Below are positions 26,601 through 38,745 of a stretch of 64,000 nt of DNA, one piece after another. This DNA comes from Taenia hydatigena (lineage: Eukaryota; Platyhelminthes; Cestoda; Cyclophyllidea; Taeniidae), in assembly GCA_036345935.2 (NCBI GenBank), contig JADWOT020000002.1:4725898-4789897 (forward strand), read 5' to 3'. The translations under genes were made by a program, and so were the position numbers. The notes under the pieces are model-generated. The model was not told where the DNA came from. It did no database searches and saw only the letters and a list, made by a program, of their open reading frames with translations. Within the stretch, counting starts at the first letter, position 1. Every line of letters begins with the position of its first letter.

Positions 26601-28496
26601 AGCATATCTGAGGAGCACTAAAGTTAGAAGTTTATTTAGCAAACAAATTATTGCATGCCCTGTCGACCTTAGGTATTTAGTACTTTAACGCAATGGCACA
26701 TAATAGGGTGAAGCGTACAATCTTGATGCGTTAATGTGCTTGGTGCAGATGACTATCACTAAAAAAGGATTTATGCCAAAGGACCGGCATGCTATGATGT
26801 AACCCATTCAGGTATGAGTGTTTTAAATAAGATAATGTTAACGATTTCCAAGTTCATTGCTATCATTATAAAGCAGTTTTGTCAAAACAAGATCACACTC
26901 TTTGTTGGACTAAATTATTCGCCTATCTGCCTGTTTGACAATCTATTCTGACGAGAACAATATTTGCTTGTCTCACTAGATCAGTGGTTCAATAACACTT
27001 TAAAGACTCTTCTTGGATGACTTCTATATTCATTGTTTTGAAACATATTTGTTTGCTTGCACCTGTTTGGTGAAAGGCAGCCGGTGAAAATGAAACTCGC
27101 TATGGAACGGCCGTCAACTCCCCTGACGATGAGGCTTTCTCTGAGTACGAGTAGATCTGTTCGGCACTCCTCAGTTAAAATGGCACTAACGAAAAGTATT
27201 TTCATCAAATTGGATTGGCTTTTCAATAAAATTCAAGCGTAGTTTATTGCAAAAAACTTTGCATCATTAATGGAATATGCTTGCACAAACACTACTTTGC
27301 AATCACACTCTGTCAGCGTCATCCACTTTATTTACGCCAAAGTCTATTATCTAACACCAGCCGAAAATAAAAAAGATTAATAGACAAACCACAGACCACA
27401 AGAAAACCATTTTAATGGACAGTTAATACATTTGAAGGAAATGCATCTGTTCATGATTCGGAATGTACTCACCAAAGCGTCTATAAACGGGCGATAATCC
27501 ACCCTTTCAAACAGTCGTATAGAAGACTTTGCTCTGTTAGTTGATAATGCATAGCTCACTCGTTGCCGAGTTTTCATCAGTAATGTCAGCCTATTTTACA
27601 TGTGTGAGAAATATTGCAGCATTCACAAGTATACCTCGGCCAATTTTGCTTTAATTTTAAGCCGACAATTCCCACCGTAGTTTGTTTTGCGTTGCGCAGA
27701 TGAAGTCACCTTGAGGAATGTGCTTTAAGCGACTGGAAATATAGTCAGTTCTTTTGTGAGAGCAGCTTATCGAATGTGAGTGACTTTAAGGTGTGCATAA
27801 ACAGCCACCCTGCTGTAGGACTTACTTTCCCAACTGACAGCTTTATTACTTCACTAACCTGTCATATTTTGAACAAATGTGCAATGTGCGGCGAAGCAAT
27901 ATCCTATAACTTTGAAACAGAACTCTTTGAAAGGAACTTTATCTAAAGTAGTTTTTTGTTAAACACTTATGTTCAGCAACCTGTAAAATAATTGAGGATC
28001 GTTGATTAAATGCGCCAAGCCTTTCATTATTTAGCCCCCCTCAAGATAGAGTTCTCTGATGCAGATGCCACTCTGGCAAGGTCTTGTTCATGCCCGTTTC
28101 TTTTGTCTGTAAAGAGAAGAAAACTTATTGCTGGCTGTAAAGTAGGGCTACTACACGAATGACTTGGTCTCAAATTGTGGATGAAACATGTTCGCAGTTG
28201 CTGGACAAGCACCGGAAGAAGGCGTACGATACATTTGCGGCGTCATCGTCTATCTAAGCCATTGTTGTTCTCTTGCCCGTCACGGCTGACAGCGACCAAA
28301 TTTGCGTGGCCCAAAGGCCAAGCCTAATACCTGCACAGATAAAAAAGCAAGCTCGCAAATTTTTTTCCACAACAGACGCTCAGCAACATCGCTTTCATCT
28401 CAAAGCTTTAGTCTTTCTATCATACATAAAGAGGAGTCTAAATTTTATGCATCAAATCATCAAAACACTAGTGCTAACACTGCTTTAACTTTTTAG
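26601..28496. other. Spacer between block B1 and the ankyrin pseudogene
   Basis: AT-rich sequence with only short frames. The part at 27057-27242 has weak resemblance to the minus strand at 56270-56461, so block B may extend past 26600 in decayed form. Nothing else was recognised. Confidence 0.4.
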
Positions 28497-30673
28497 GCTA
28501 ATCCTACCATACACACAGAGGATCCTGTGATAACTCTGCTCATCAAAGCTGCAGAGAGGCAATGTCGAAATGATGAACCTTCTCCTTGAAAAAGGAGCCT
28601 GTGTCAACTTACGTGATCACCACGACAACACTCCTCTTCACTGGGCAGCTAGCTTAGGCAACTTAGCCGCTGTCACTGTGCTCTACGAATCAGGCAGTGC
28701 CACCGCTGTGACAAACATTGGCTGGCGAGCACCGCTAACGGAAGCCCACATGCATGGTTGCTATGATTTTGTGTAATACCTGCTTTCTCAAGATGCTAAT
28801 GAAGAACTTCTGCCAAGTGGTGTAAATAAACCTACACTTGATGCTGCTCGTGCTGCGGCACGTGAGGCTTCTTACTTTGCGATCAGTATCACTAAGCAAA
28901 TGTTGCATTTGTGTGAGTAGGTATAGATGGTCCCTTTCCTAACGCATCATGTAGAATTATCTGCCAATGTCTACACTTTCCCATATTTGTCAACTGCAGC
29001 ACTTGTAGATTCGGCATCATTTCAGAAGTGCACATATTCTGAAGTCGTCACTCCCATTACATCTAAACATAACAAGGTTGCTAAAGCAAGATAGCATGAT
29101 TAAATTTGAAACAAATTCAACTAACACAGGGATTGCATAGACCAGACGATACTGAAGTCGAGCAAGAGGGAGGCGATGGGCAACAGCCTCTCTTCTAAGA
29201 CGTATTGCGCAATAATGCCGCTGCCATAAGACGCCAGATTATGTAGCCTTTAAAAGTCTACACTTTTGATCATGTCCTGCTTATAAATCGCGTTTCTTTA
29301 CAATCCCTCAAATCACAAAGGCCAACCTATAGGCAACCTTTAACGATTTAGGCACATAGGTGCCTATACTAGGGCTAAGCTAAAAAGAGCCTGCACTGTG
29401 TGTTAACACCTTAAATTGGCTTGGCAGCACCATAATATCGGAGCATTGTAAGGTTAGTAAGCCATGGGAGACTCATTTTTACCTTCAGGCGGATGCTAGC
29501 GGAAATGATGGGAGCTATGGTATCCTCCTCTTTATGTAGCAGTGCATAAGTGCAATCTAGAAGCAACGAAGGTCCTCCTTGAATACGGCACGTCGGTCTT
29601 TTGCACTGACGAAAACATAAACACTAAGCGCCATTGTGCAGCTACTAAACGTTGCTTGCCATTGGTGAAAATACTTCTGAATCATGGAAGCATAAAATGA
29701 AACTCCTTTAGACCGAGCTGTTCACCACAGGCGCACAAAGATTGTTCGACGCCTCATTTTCCATGGTGCCAGTGGAGACCACAGGCTAGAAAAAAGAAAA
29801 CAATCTGCGCTTATGCTTGCTAGTGCCGAAGTGCGTGTTCTACATTTTTCTCTAGTAATTAAAAGAGATTCTTTGCTTCTTGCTTATAATTTGGTTGCCT
29901 GTGAAAGCAATTATAAGCGCAGAATGACCTCAAAAAGTAAGCAAAATATTAACATGTAAAATTGTTAAGACAACCATTTGATGATGCATCATGCCTATAA
30001 TGCAGTTCCTACAAATTGGGTGACTACGAAACGGTAAAATTCTATTTGGAGTCAAATCGCCTCTCATCTTTGCAAAGCAGATGTGTGCCAGTCGCACTTG
30101 GGTGAGCTACATTGAACAGCCACATTCTACTGATACAACTGTTACTCCTGCATGGAACTGACATTGACCGACGTGCCATCTGCATGAAATCACTTAATTT
30201 TGCGGTGATTTATGGACGTCGAGGGCCTGTCCCTCAATACTTTATCTTGAATGGAGCCGATATCGAGCAACGGGACAGAAAAGGCCTCACGTCACTTATG
30301 CTGGCTGCCAAAGTCGGGCACGCGAACATGATCGATTGCCTTCTAACCGCCGGTAAGCGGTTGATTTTCCGCCGAATAAAGCTGTTTAAAACATGCTTAT
30401 TTATTGTGAACAACTCATTCCTCGAATTCTAAAGTAATCCATTGCGTCTTTAAAGGCAATGAATTAGAAATGCCGTGCTTATAGTCGCCTGTTTATGTAC
30501 ATAATCTTGTGTGATTCCTCCTCTAGCCATTTAAATATCCTTACCCTTGTCTTACTGGCGTTGTATTAACCTACATTTTTGATGCTTTGTGTTCAGGAGC
30601 CGAAGTGACTGCAAAGTGTAAGAATGGAGCAGCTTTGTCATTCGTCAGTGGTCTTGGCCACAGTGAAACATAA
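28497..30673 (+). pseudogene. Ankyrin-repeat protein pseudogene
   Basis: At least four exon-like pieces carry ankyrin repeats. Piece 1 is 28497-28912 (acceptor CTTTTTAG, donor GTGAGT), with the ankyrin core DNTPLHWAASLGNLAAV. Piece 2 spans about 29500-29830, with YPPLYVAVHKCNLEATKVLL and ETPLDRAVHHRRTKIV. Piece 3 is about 30006-30352 (donor GTAAGC), with ILNGADIEQRDRKG and LMLAAKVGHANMI. Piece 4 starts at 30597 (acceptor GTTCAG) with GAEVTAKCKNGAA. The piece 3/4 junction joins in phase 1. It is broken by a frameshift near 28558, TAA at 28774, a frameshift near 29693, TGA near 30103 and TAA at 30671. Ankyrin repeats are protein-binding modules; the parent gene cannot be told from these pieces. 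The large multi-ankyrin proteins (MASK/ANKHD1 type) are one possibility. Confidence 0.75.
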
Positions 30674-32604
30674 GAACCGATATTTGGAGCTGTAGGTCGT
30701 AGTGATGATCCATAATTTATGTTCTACCTGTTGAACATGCTATTGAATGACAGTTGTATAACATCATTAGAGTAGAACTTTCGGAAAACACTTTGTTCTT
30801 GTTACCGGGATACTTATTATGTGCAAGTTTGTGCACATTTCTCAACGTCAAAGCCCTTCATTAAAAATATATACGGGTTAGTCGTTGATAAATATGGTTA
30901 TCTCGACAATTAAATTTGCAATTGATCAAGGGCTTACTTCATTTACATAAGTGCTCATGCACTTATGGATAAAGTTAAGTTACCCTCCTCACTTTACTAA
31001 ACCATGCGCATCGAAGGCAAATCTGAAAGTAGGGAAGGTACGTTCAAAAAATTTGGCGCCAATGTATGGGGACAAATCGGAAGTTTGCGGTAGCTACAAT
31101 GTAACGGTAAGAGTCCAAGAACATTGACACTGGAAGGGTGGTTAGAGGAGGTATCATTAAGAGGCTAGCAGATGCGCACAAGTCAGCGCTTAACCTGCAA
31201 AAATGCTGCGTTTTCACTAAATTTACAGCTTTCCTTCTTAAGGTAAAGGACGTTTGTACTTTTTCTTACTATTAAAGCTGATTGAACAATAAAAGCCAAG
31301 CCAGAGCAAAATAATTCCGGTATTATTAAACAGGGTAATTGGACTTAAAGGAAATGGATTTTCGGTAAACGCTTAAGGCAAAAAAGTGTTTCTTCTATGT
31401 TTGAAAGCAATCTAAAAAATCTATACCTAGTTTGATTTTTGTCCCCATGCATATCTGTGATCTATGCAGAAGGATTGATTTAATTTTATGTCTCCTTTGC
31501 AGCTAGGAAGCACGCAACGGTGCAATGATTGTTGGACAAGGGAAGATACTAGACTATAAATACCGATCGGTTCACCTTGTTCCTATCACTATTGTTAAAC
31601 AGAGCATATAACCAGCCATCTGCAGACATTTGAGTTTTCCGATAAGATGGCTAAAGGAGGTGGTGATGGGCCAACAAGCCAAACGGTTGATTCGAAGTCC
31701 TTAGCAATTGTAACCATCGACTCCCCCACAGTTCTTACTGCAATTTAGGTTTAAAAGGAGTTATTCGTTAGTATGAGTGCCAAAGAGGGTAAACGCCGTT
31801 CTAGTAGTCCCATTAACTATTCTCCAAAAGGCTCAACAGAAGCGTAATCATCCAACGGCTCCATTTTTTACAAGACCCTAAATTTTTTTCTGCCGAATTA
31901 ATGCTTCGTGTTGGTTAGCAAAACTTGATCAATGCCATTCGCACAATTTTCCCACACCAAAAGCATACAAATGCCACTACACTAAAGCTCCGCTCACAAT
32001 CAACTGTAGGTGCACGCCTTTATAGGATCGGGGATAGCAAAGCTTGCGCCTCAACATTTAACGTCTTACATAGATATAATAGATCTCCACTGCCATAGAA
32101 AGAAGCAAGGCTGAGCCGCGTCCGAATAAGATTTGGTTAAAGGTTGCTCGCAATGCTGCTAATAAATTTTGCAGGATGGATGCGCCAAAAACCAGCTAGG
32201 TAATTATGCGCTGTTGTTTGATGTGGTACTCAAACACAAAAATAAAATGAACAAATTGTAAGGATTTTGCTCAGTCGAAATAATTGTCAAATGGCTTGCG
32301 CATCATTGCTATAAGCAGTTCTATTAGCGATCTCTACTAATCGGGACAAATAGCAGGTAAATTGTTGATTTATCTTGAAATCGAGGTTTCTACGCACACA
32401 TGACAAAAACCATCAGAATCATTAAATTTCAGACTTTCTTGCAGAAAGAGAAGAATTTTAAGTACTTTTGTAATAAAAGTGGAAACTGCTCCAAACACCA
32501 ATAAAACCGAATTTCAAGTTATATAAGGGTGAAATGTTTAAGGACTTTCCATTTGCATATTCATGCACAAGCATTTAGCATTACATAGTAAACGTTGTAT
32601 CACT
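30674..32604. other. Spacer, nothing recognised
   Basis: No continuing ankyrin pieces, RNA genes or repeat partners were found. No frame of 60 codons or more is reported by eye in this stretch. Confidence 0.4.
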
Positions 32605-33905
32605 ACATTACGCTCAAGTCTGTAGCTGAATACCAATGCGATTTCTCAATTAATGGCAATGGCATGAGATTTTCGCAATTTTTCGCAAACAATCCCAGTA
32701 CTTGTGTGCTCTCGTGTGCCGGAAAAGAGGTCAAGCTGAGTCTCGCACAAGTTGTGTAAGCTTTATGCCAGCATCTGTGTTTTCCAATTTCTATGCTAGT
32801 GCTCGTGACACGCTGAGTGACGCGTCAGCGAAATGTAATTCCAAGTTGCGAATGCTTAACCACGAGGTTTAAAACGTTGGGAGTCGTAACCATAGCAGGA
32901 GCATTTAAACCAACCCTTCGGAGATGAAGTTCGCTACGCATGTTTTATTCATGATCAACTGAATAGTAGCGTGGCATCAACTCTACCACGATCATCGAAG
33001 CGATGCGCGAAATGCGCGCTCAAGGATGTGCATTGATCTGCTGTTGCTAAAAGAAGGAATGAATAGGATTCTAGCGGATTTTATTGGCAATTTTATAAGT
33101 AAGAAGCAGCGCTGGCCTTAATTCTGCTAACCACCTGTGGAAAAAATGCAAGTATGCCGCTAAACAGGCGAGATTTATGTGCGGATTGATTAGCTGACAA
33201 TCAAGTGCGAAGGTTTCAAGCCTCAACGACATCTCAGCAATTAGGGCTCAAGGTATCGAAATGCACGGCAGAGCCTTTGTCGGCAATTTGGTTCATTCCT
33301 TCCTTTCAAACTAAGTGCAGTATTTCCTAAGTGTAGCTAGGAAGTAAGGCATGCTCTTCCAATGATGTAGTGAAGGCAAGCATGTGTCTGTAGGCTTATA
33401 GTATATTAAGTAGCTCTACAGTCTTTCGAATTCAATGCAGCTGACCAAGTCTTAAAAATTCACACTGCACTGATTCGCAACAAACAAAATTTGCTAAACA
33501 GCATTTGCTCTATGGTTTAGACAACGAAATACTAACACTGTTATCCCGAAAATCCGGACAAAGTAGTTATTCTATGGCTGCTTCACAACAAATCAGTGGT
33601 AACTTAATCCACATCGAGCTGCACGCCTTTAGATAAGAGAAAATTTTTAACCAGTTAGTCAATCAACGTGGAGAACAGTAAAAGAGGAGTGAAACTCCAA
33701 CATAGGCGAATAGCTTTTACAAAAATTTTAAAGCAGTTTCGTTTCTCTAGTCAGATTGATTAGCAGACAGAGAGTCACACGACCGCCTTACTTGATTGAC
33801 GGAGACGAAGGAGCGCATACGAAAGGAGGGTGCGTGCGTGGTGGTAAGGTGATCAATGAGACGTGGCAAAGATGGAGAACGCTTTACAGCCTCTCGCGAT
33901 TTTGA
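32605..33905 (+). repeat. Direct repeat D, copy 1
   Basis: About 1.3 kb is repeated in the same orientation at about 41475-42735. The best stretch (32739-32995 against 41591-41845) differs at roughly 17 of 260 positions by eye, clearly closer than the pairs A, B and C. Shared words include GTAACCATAGCAGGAGCATT and TTATTCATGATCAACTGAA. No open coding frame or known element is recognised. The two copies flank the two-Fn3 gene. Confidence 0.85.
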
Positions 33906-34849
33906 TGATGCAAGTAAGTAGACGACTGCTGCAGGGCTATCACATGGCATCTATGCAGTAAAAGTAATCCTATAATCTGATTGGTGGCACAAGAGTAGGG
34001 ACATGTCAGACACTTACAACCAAAAACGTTACATCTGTGCGAGGCTTGTAATGCAAGGCAATGTTGAAATTCAGCATTAATAGTTTACCCGCACTTGAAA
34101 TATTGGCCTTCAGTGTGTTTTCTTGGAATGTAGCATATTTCGCTCTGAGCTTTATTGGAAGGATAGTGTAGATTTTGTGCTTGCACTGAGAGAATCGTGA
34201 CCTATTAGAAATAATTTTTCTTCCATCTGAAGTTGCGCTGCTACAACTTGGGTTCTTCAAACTTGACAGCGCTTCCACATGTTTTAATTCCGTGGAATAG
34301 AATCAGATTGCTAAAGAGGAAGAATGCGCTTCCTTTGCACGTTTGAGCATCAAATTATATTTTGCTTTGCAGGATTTTAAGGGTTAAGCATTTTGGATGG
34401 GCTAGGTGGATTTCGTCCGATTTCAACCCACAGGGCATAATAAGCTGCCATGCATCGAGACAGTACGAAAGGCGAATGAGGAAGCCATATCTCCCCCTAA
34501 CTAATATGAGCGTGTGTTGGTGGAGAACACTTGATGCCACAGCATTGAAGTCCATTGCATTGCATGTTAGAATGACATGATAATTCGACGATCGATGTGA
34601 GCTAAGACGCGTTTTATTGCTATTTAAGGTCGACTTCCATAGGATATCGTCAATATGGGTGAGTTGACATTGCGGGCCCATCAGCAAATAATGCCCCCAT
34701 TTCTGTAATATACACTTTTTTGTCTTGTTAACCAACAACCATTTCTGCCCGTGTTTCTTCATTTTACTCGTTACTCCATCAATAACTATGGGTCTGCAAC
34801 AAATGCGTATCCATGATTGCAATATTTTGTTAAACCTCTCCAATTCAAA

Positions 34850-37640
34850 CGTTTTTTCGTTAGTTCCTCTGACTTAGTCGTCTCAATGGAGCAGAAGGCA
34901 GTCACACTTCTCAATCAGCACCGCAGGGATGTTCGACTACACAGTAGCGTTTTCGAACTGACGTTTCATTTCGAGGCCACCTGACCACAAAATCTCACTC
35001 TCTGCTGACACAAAATACAATTTGGTATCTAAGGTGTCAGTAGGCATTGCAATTTAATTCAGCCCTGTCATCTGCGCAACTTAATAGTTACGCATGAGGC
35101 AGCAAACCACCATTTCACGAACACAAATCAACCCACCATATTACGATCAAGAACTCTATGCATTGAAGAGTCACCTTTTAGTTCAAGGACAAACATTTGA
35201 TAGGCTGATGCAGCAGTTGCCATTCTTATAAATGCCCCATGATTTGCACTTGTAACCCAAATTTTCGTTCGCGATGGCATTTCGCTTGCACCTTATGCTG
35301 TTAATGATCTCGCACTTAGCGAAGAGCTACATAGGACTGAGTGGTGAGTTACATTCTACTGTTTCATACTCACCAGCATTTGTGCATACCTCACACTGGT
35401 TAACTGCATCCATTCTTCTTACGTGAAGTGCTTAGGGCAGTTACACTACACTTCACCTCACTCACTTCGTATGCACCAGCCGGAAATGATATTTGCCTGC
35501 GAATGTCAAGCATGACGCACAAATCGGATGTACTGAATGGAAATCATTCGAGGCCACATTCATAATTCCGCAGAATTCCATTCAAATTCTTAGTCCTTTT
35601 CTCAGCACTTGCGCTTCATTATAATTCGAACGCACATGACATAATCTAATAGTTACAAACACCTATCCTTATTGATCCAGCAAGTTAGTCGTTGCACTTA
35701 AAAGGCGACTAACGAATAGTTAAATCCCCTGACATGACTACTACCATAATGGAAGCAGTTAGAGATCGTGATTCCTGTTTCCAATTGAACTACAACGCCC
35801 GCAACATTTCTGCTAAGCAGGGAACATTTGTATTGTTTTGCAGAAGAGGCAATAGAAATAAGAAAACCACTCCCAGATTGCTTCCAATGGACTTGGCCGG
35901 GGACACACACCATTACGTTGGTTTGGGATGTGGATCAGTTGGGTGAGTACGACACGAAAAAGTTTAGACTGACTGCATTTTCACCTCACCCTCCCTTGCT
36001 CAGGACCAAAGAAGGAGATTTTTCGCAGGGCATAATCACCCTTGGCGTGTTGGAGGCCGATACACGATACCATGTGTTTATGCACACGCTAACAGATGGA
36101 AGCTTCACTCTTATATTCTATGGATTCATTAAAACAATGCCTCTTGGTAAGTTGGCGATTATGATTATGGCGCACATCGCTATATCAAATGATGTTATGT
36201 CTGCTTACAAAGGGAAGGAAGAAATTGATACTGTGCGCATGTTCTATTTTTTCATTCCACTTATCGTGCTTTACGAATAAGTGAATGTTGGATGGAAAGT
36301 ATGTGGCAGGTGACTATCATCCGACCCAATGGCATGAGACACATAGTCTGGATAAGTTCTCCAATAGAGTATGGGCTATGCTCACGCATTAATGAGGAAC
36401 ATCTTCCGCAATTTAGGCTCATTATTATATTGCACACACTCAGGTGAAGGGTTAACATTTTTACAGTGCGCAGGAGTTTTGTTGCGGCTTGAGGGCAAAC
36501 ATAGTCATATCATGTTGCCAGCCGGCATCACTGTATAAGTCTTAGCACTAAGTGTTCCACATTTTCTTTCCTAGTGGATTCGGAGTGCATGCCTGATTGC
36601 TATCAAGCATTAAATATTTTGTTGCTTTGCAGATGAGAGAAAGGAAGTAAAGAAACCTCTTCCAGCTCAATTCCAATGGCAAATCCCGAAGCCGAACTCT
36701 ATTACGTTAACTTGGGATGTGAATGCGTTGAGTGAATACTACGCAAGCCAGATTAGACTAACTGCAGTATCCACTTCTAAGCCCTTCTTCGCTAAGGGTA
36801 ATAGGGTGGATTTTTCGCAAGGAAGTATAACCCTTGACGGGTTGGAGGCCGGCACGCGATACCGAGTGTTAGCGCACACGGATATAACTGACATATACGA
36901 TGGATTTATTAAAACGCCGTCCTCCGGTAAGCTAGCAAGTGTGACTGTAATGAGCTTCGCCATACCGAAGGATGACATGTCTGTTTACATAGAGGGGGGG
37001 AGAGTGTTATGGCGACCAACTGGTCTGCCTCGTGGTCCACTCAATCTGGCTCCATCTGGCACGGCGTTGAGGCTTGCCTGAGCTTACCTGTGCGTAAGTG
37101 CTATTTAACAACCGTTTGGGCATGATCAAAACTACGGCCTGTTATGCAGACCTCTCTTTTTCCATCATAGGCTTTCATGGTGCGTGCAATGACACAGTGG
37201 CATCTACTCATGTTTAATTATTTCCTGTGCAACCCCTCCAACTAGAAATATACTGACGAATACAAGTTTTTGCTATTCTTACTTCATTCTTTTGGGGTCA
37301 TCAATTCCGCCAGATCAAAATGAGTTTACGCCGTGTTGCAAGTTGAGACAAATGCCTTATGCTTCAAATTGTCACACTTTAAAAGATATTCTACATTCCA
37401 CGAAAAAAATGGATACAGCTTTTAGACACGAGTTTGGTTCTACTAACAAATCGGGGCCATCATATTTATGCTGAATGCGTATTTACTGTGCACGGTGAAT
37501 TATCCAAGGTAATAGTCATACTGAAATTCGGCGCCTATTGCAAGAGAAGAAACTAGCTTAGACAACATGAAAGCATTCACGCCTTTCATCTAGTTGCACA
37601 GCCAAAGCTATAAACTTATTTTTCACGCCGAATGAAAGAG
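34850..37640. repeat. Duplicated block C1 (inverted partner at 61.1-64.0 kb)
   Basis: The plus strand aligns with the minus strand of about 63960-61090. It covers promoter, exon 1, intron 1, Fn3 exon 2, intron 2, Fn3 exon 3 and the first 0.7 kb of intron 3. Non-coding parts are also alike, for example CAAATGYCTTATGCTTCAAATT in intron 3. Coding and flanking DNA therefore moved together as one genomic segment, and not as a retrocopy. Confidence 0.9.
35227..35232 (+). promoter_or_regulatory. TATA box of the two-Fn3 antigen gene
   Basis: TATAAA lies 42 bp upstream of the predicted ATG (35274). The inverted gene copy has TATAAA at 63540-63545 with exactly the same 42-bp spacing to its ATG, within a conserved stretch that continues into the 5' leader (CCCCATGATTT). 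Conservation in two diverged copies supports a real core promoter. Confidence 0.7.
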
Positions 37641-38745
37641 GGCATGGTAAGTACGTACAGTAGGCTGATAGGTTACCTCCATATCAGTGTGTTAGCATGC
37701 GCCGTGAACAATGAAGCCCTTATTCGTTTCTAATTTTAGCATTATTGATGCACTCCATTCAAATTTTTCCGAATGTTTATTGCGTCCCAAGTATGCTAAA
37801 ATGATGCGATCACAAAATCAGCTGATCGTAGTTGGAATCAGTCATCACTACTAGAGGGCGCGGTGAAGAGACCCAGATTGATGTGATGTGGACTAAATCG
37901 ATTTCCTTTTAAGACCCCTGTCTGACAGCGTAATAACTGCTCGTAATTTGGTTAAAGTGGGTTGACGCAATACAATAAAAGCGCCGGGTGATTGTGGATC
38001 TGATGTGATGCAGCCGTGCCACCTCAATACATCTTGACACCTATCACTATCACTTTCCTCTTTGGGTCTGATAATATATGCAGCCTGCTCTGCCAAGTTC
38101 ACTTATAAAATATGTATCCTCATGAAAAGTTGGCAACCAGGTCTGTCCTGAGACAATGGATTATTGGGAGAGTACAAAGGGACTGTGTGGTGGAGATTGG
38201 CGTGCAGATATAGGGCCAACGACTGGACGCGCGATAAAGGCAAATCATGCCCACACATCACTGACTAGTCATGGTTAATTGATGCTTCGCGGTAAATTTC
38301 AAACTCTTAGCACGTTTGATGCTATTAAATCCTCTGTTATGCCTGCATTCCCAAAATACCCTACCCATATTCAATTCCACGAATTCCCCATCATCGCGGC
38401 AATATTCTATGAAAATTGGGGTCTTGGCATCTAGCACAATCCCTTCTGATTGGTCATCATCACGCATAGTTGGGTGTTGAGTGTGTTTGTGATCAATAGA
38501 GGGTCATAGTCAACCAAATACGCGAGGCTCTGAAGCACTCTATGCCTGAGCCTCCTTTCATTGGCCACTCGGCAACCATGCACGCACGCACCCGAATTTT
38601 AGACACGTTTGTTCGCCTCCGTCAATCTAGTAAGGCGGTGTTGTGGTTTCTGTCTGCTAATCAATCAGGCAACGGAGCTGAAATTGCTTTCTTATCTCTC
38701 ATCAAAGTGTCTCTATTAGCACTGCTTACTATGAGGCCACACTGA
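35274..38745 (+). CDS. 45W/TSOL45-like oncosphere antigen with two Fn3 domains
   Basis: A secreted or membrane-anchored taeniid host-protective antigen is predicted. Exon 1, 35274-35343, encodes a signal peptide (MAFRLHLMLLMISHLAKS); donor GTGAGT. Exon 2, 35844-36146 (acceptor TTTTGCAG, donor GTAAGT), is the first Fn3 domain, with TITLVWDV and LEADTRYHVFM. Exon 3, 36633-36926 (acceptor CTTTGCAG, donor GTAAGC), is the second Fn3 domain, with SITLTWDV and LEAGTRYRVL. Each of these internal junctions is phase 1 and there is no stop in any exon. The proposed exon 4, 38669-38745, encodes GNGAEIAFLSLIKVSLLALL and a short tail. The lengths 70+303+294+77 give 247 residues, near the roughly 250 typical of two-domain 45W proteins. 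Exon 4 is the weakest part; exons 1-3 are well supported by the inverted copy. Expression in the oncosphere is known for the family, not seen here. Confidence 0.8.
38669..38745 (+). other. Candidate C-terminal (membrane/GPI-type) exon of the two-Fn3 gene
   Basis: Preceded by CTAATCAATCAG, this 77-nt piece takes up phase 1 correctly and encodes about 25 residues rich in Leu, Ile and Val (FLSLIKVSLLALLTM), then TGA. Family members end in a short hydrophobic exon, which this resembles. The intron before it would be 1742 nt, and no counterpart was found beside the inverted copy, so the assignment is tentative. Confidence 0.4.

Noticed and set aside
34355..34843. 162-codon minus-strand frame
   Set aside because: No recognisable domain, no duplicated partner to show conservation, and no splice or promoter context; compatible with chance at this base composition.
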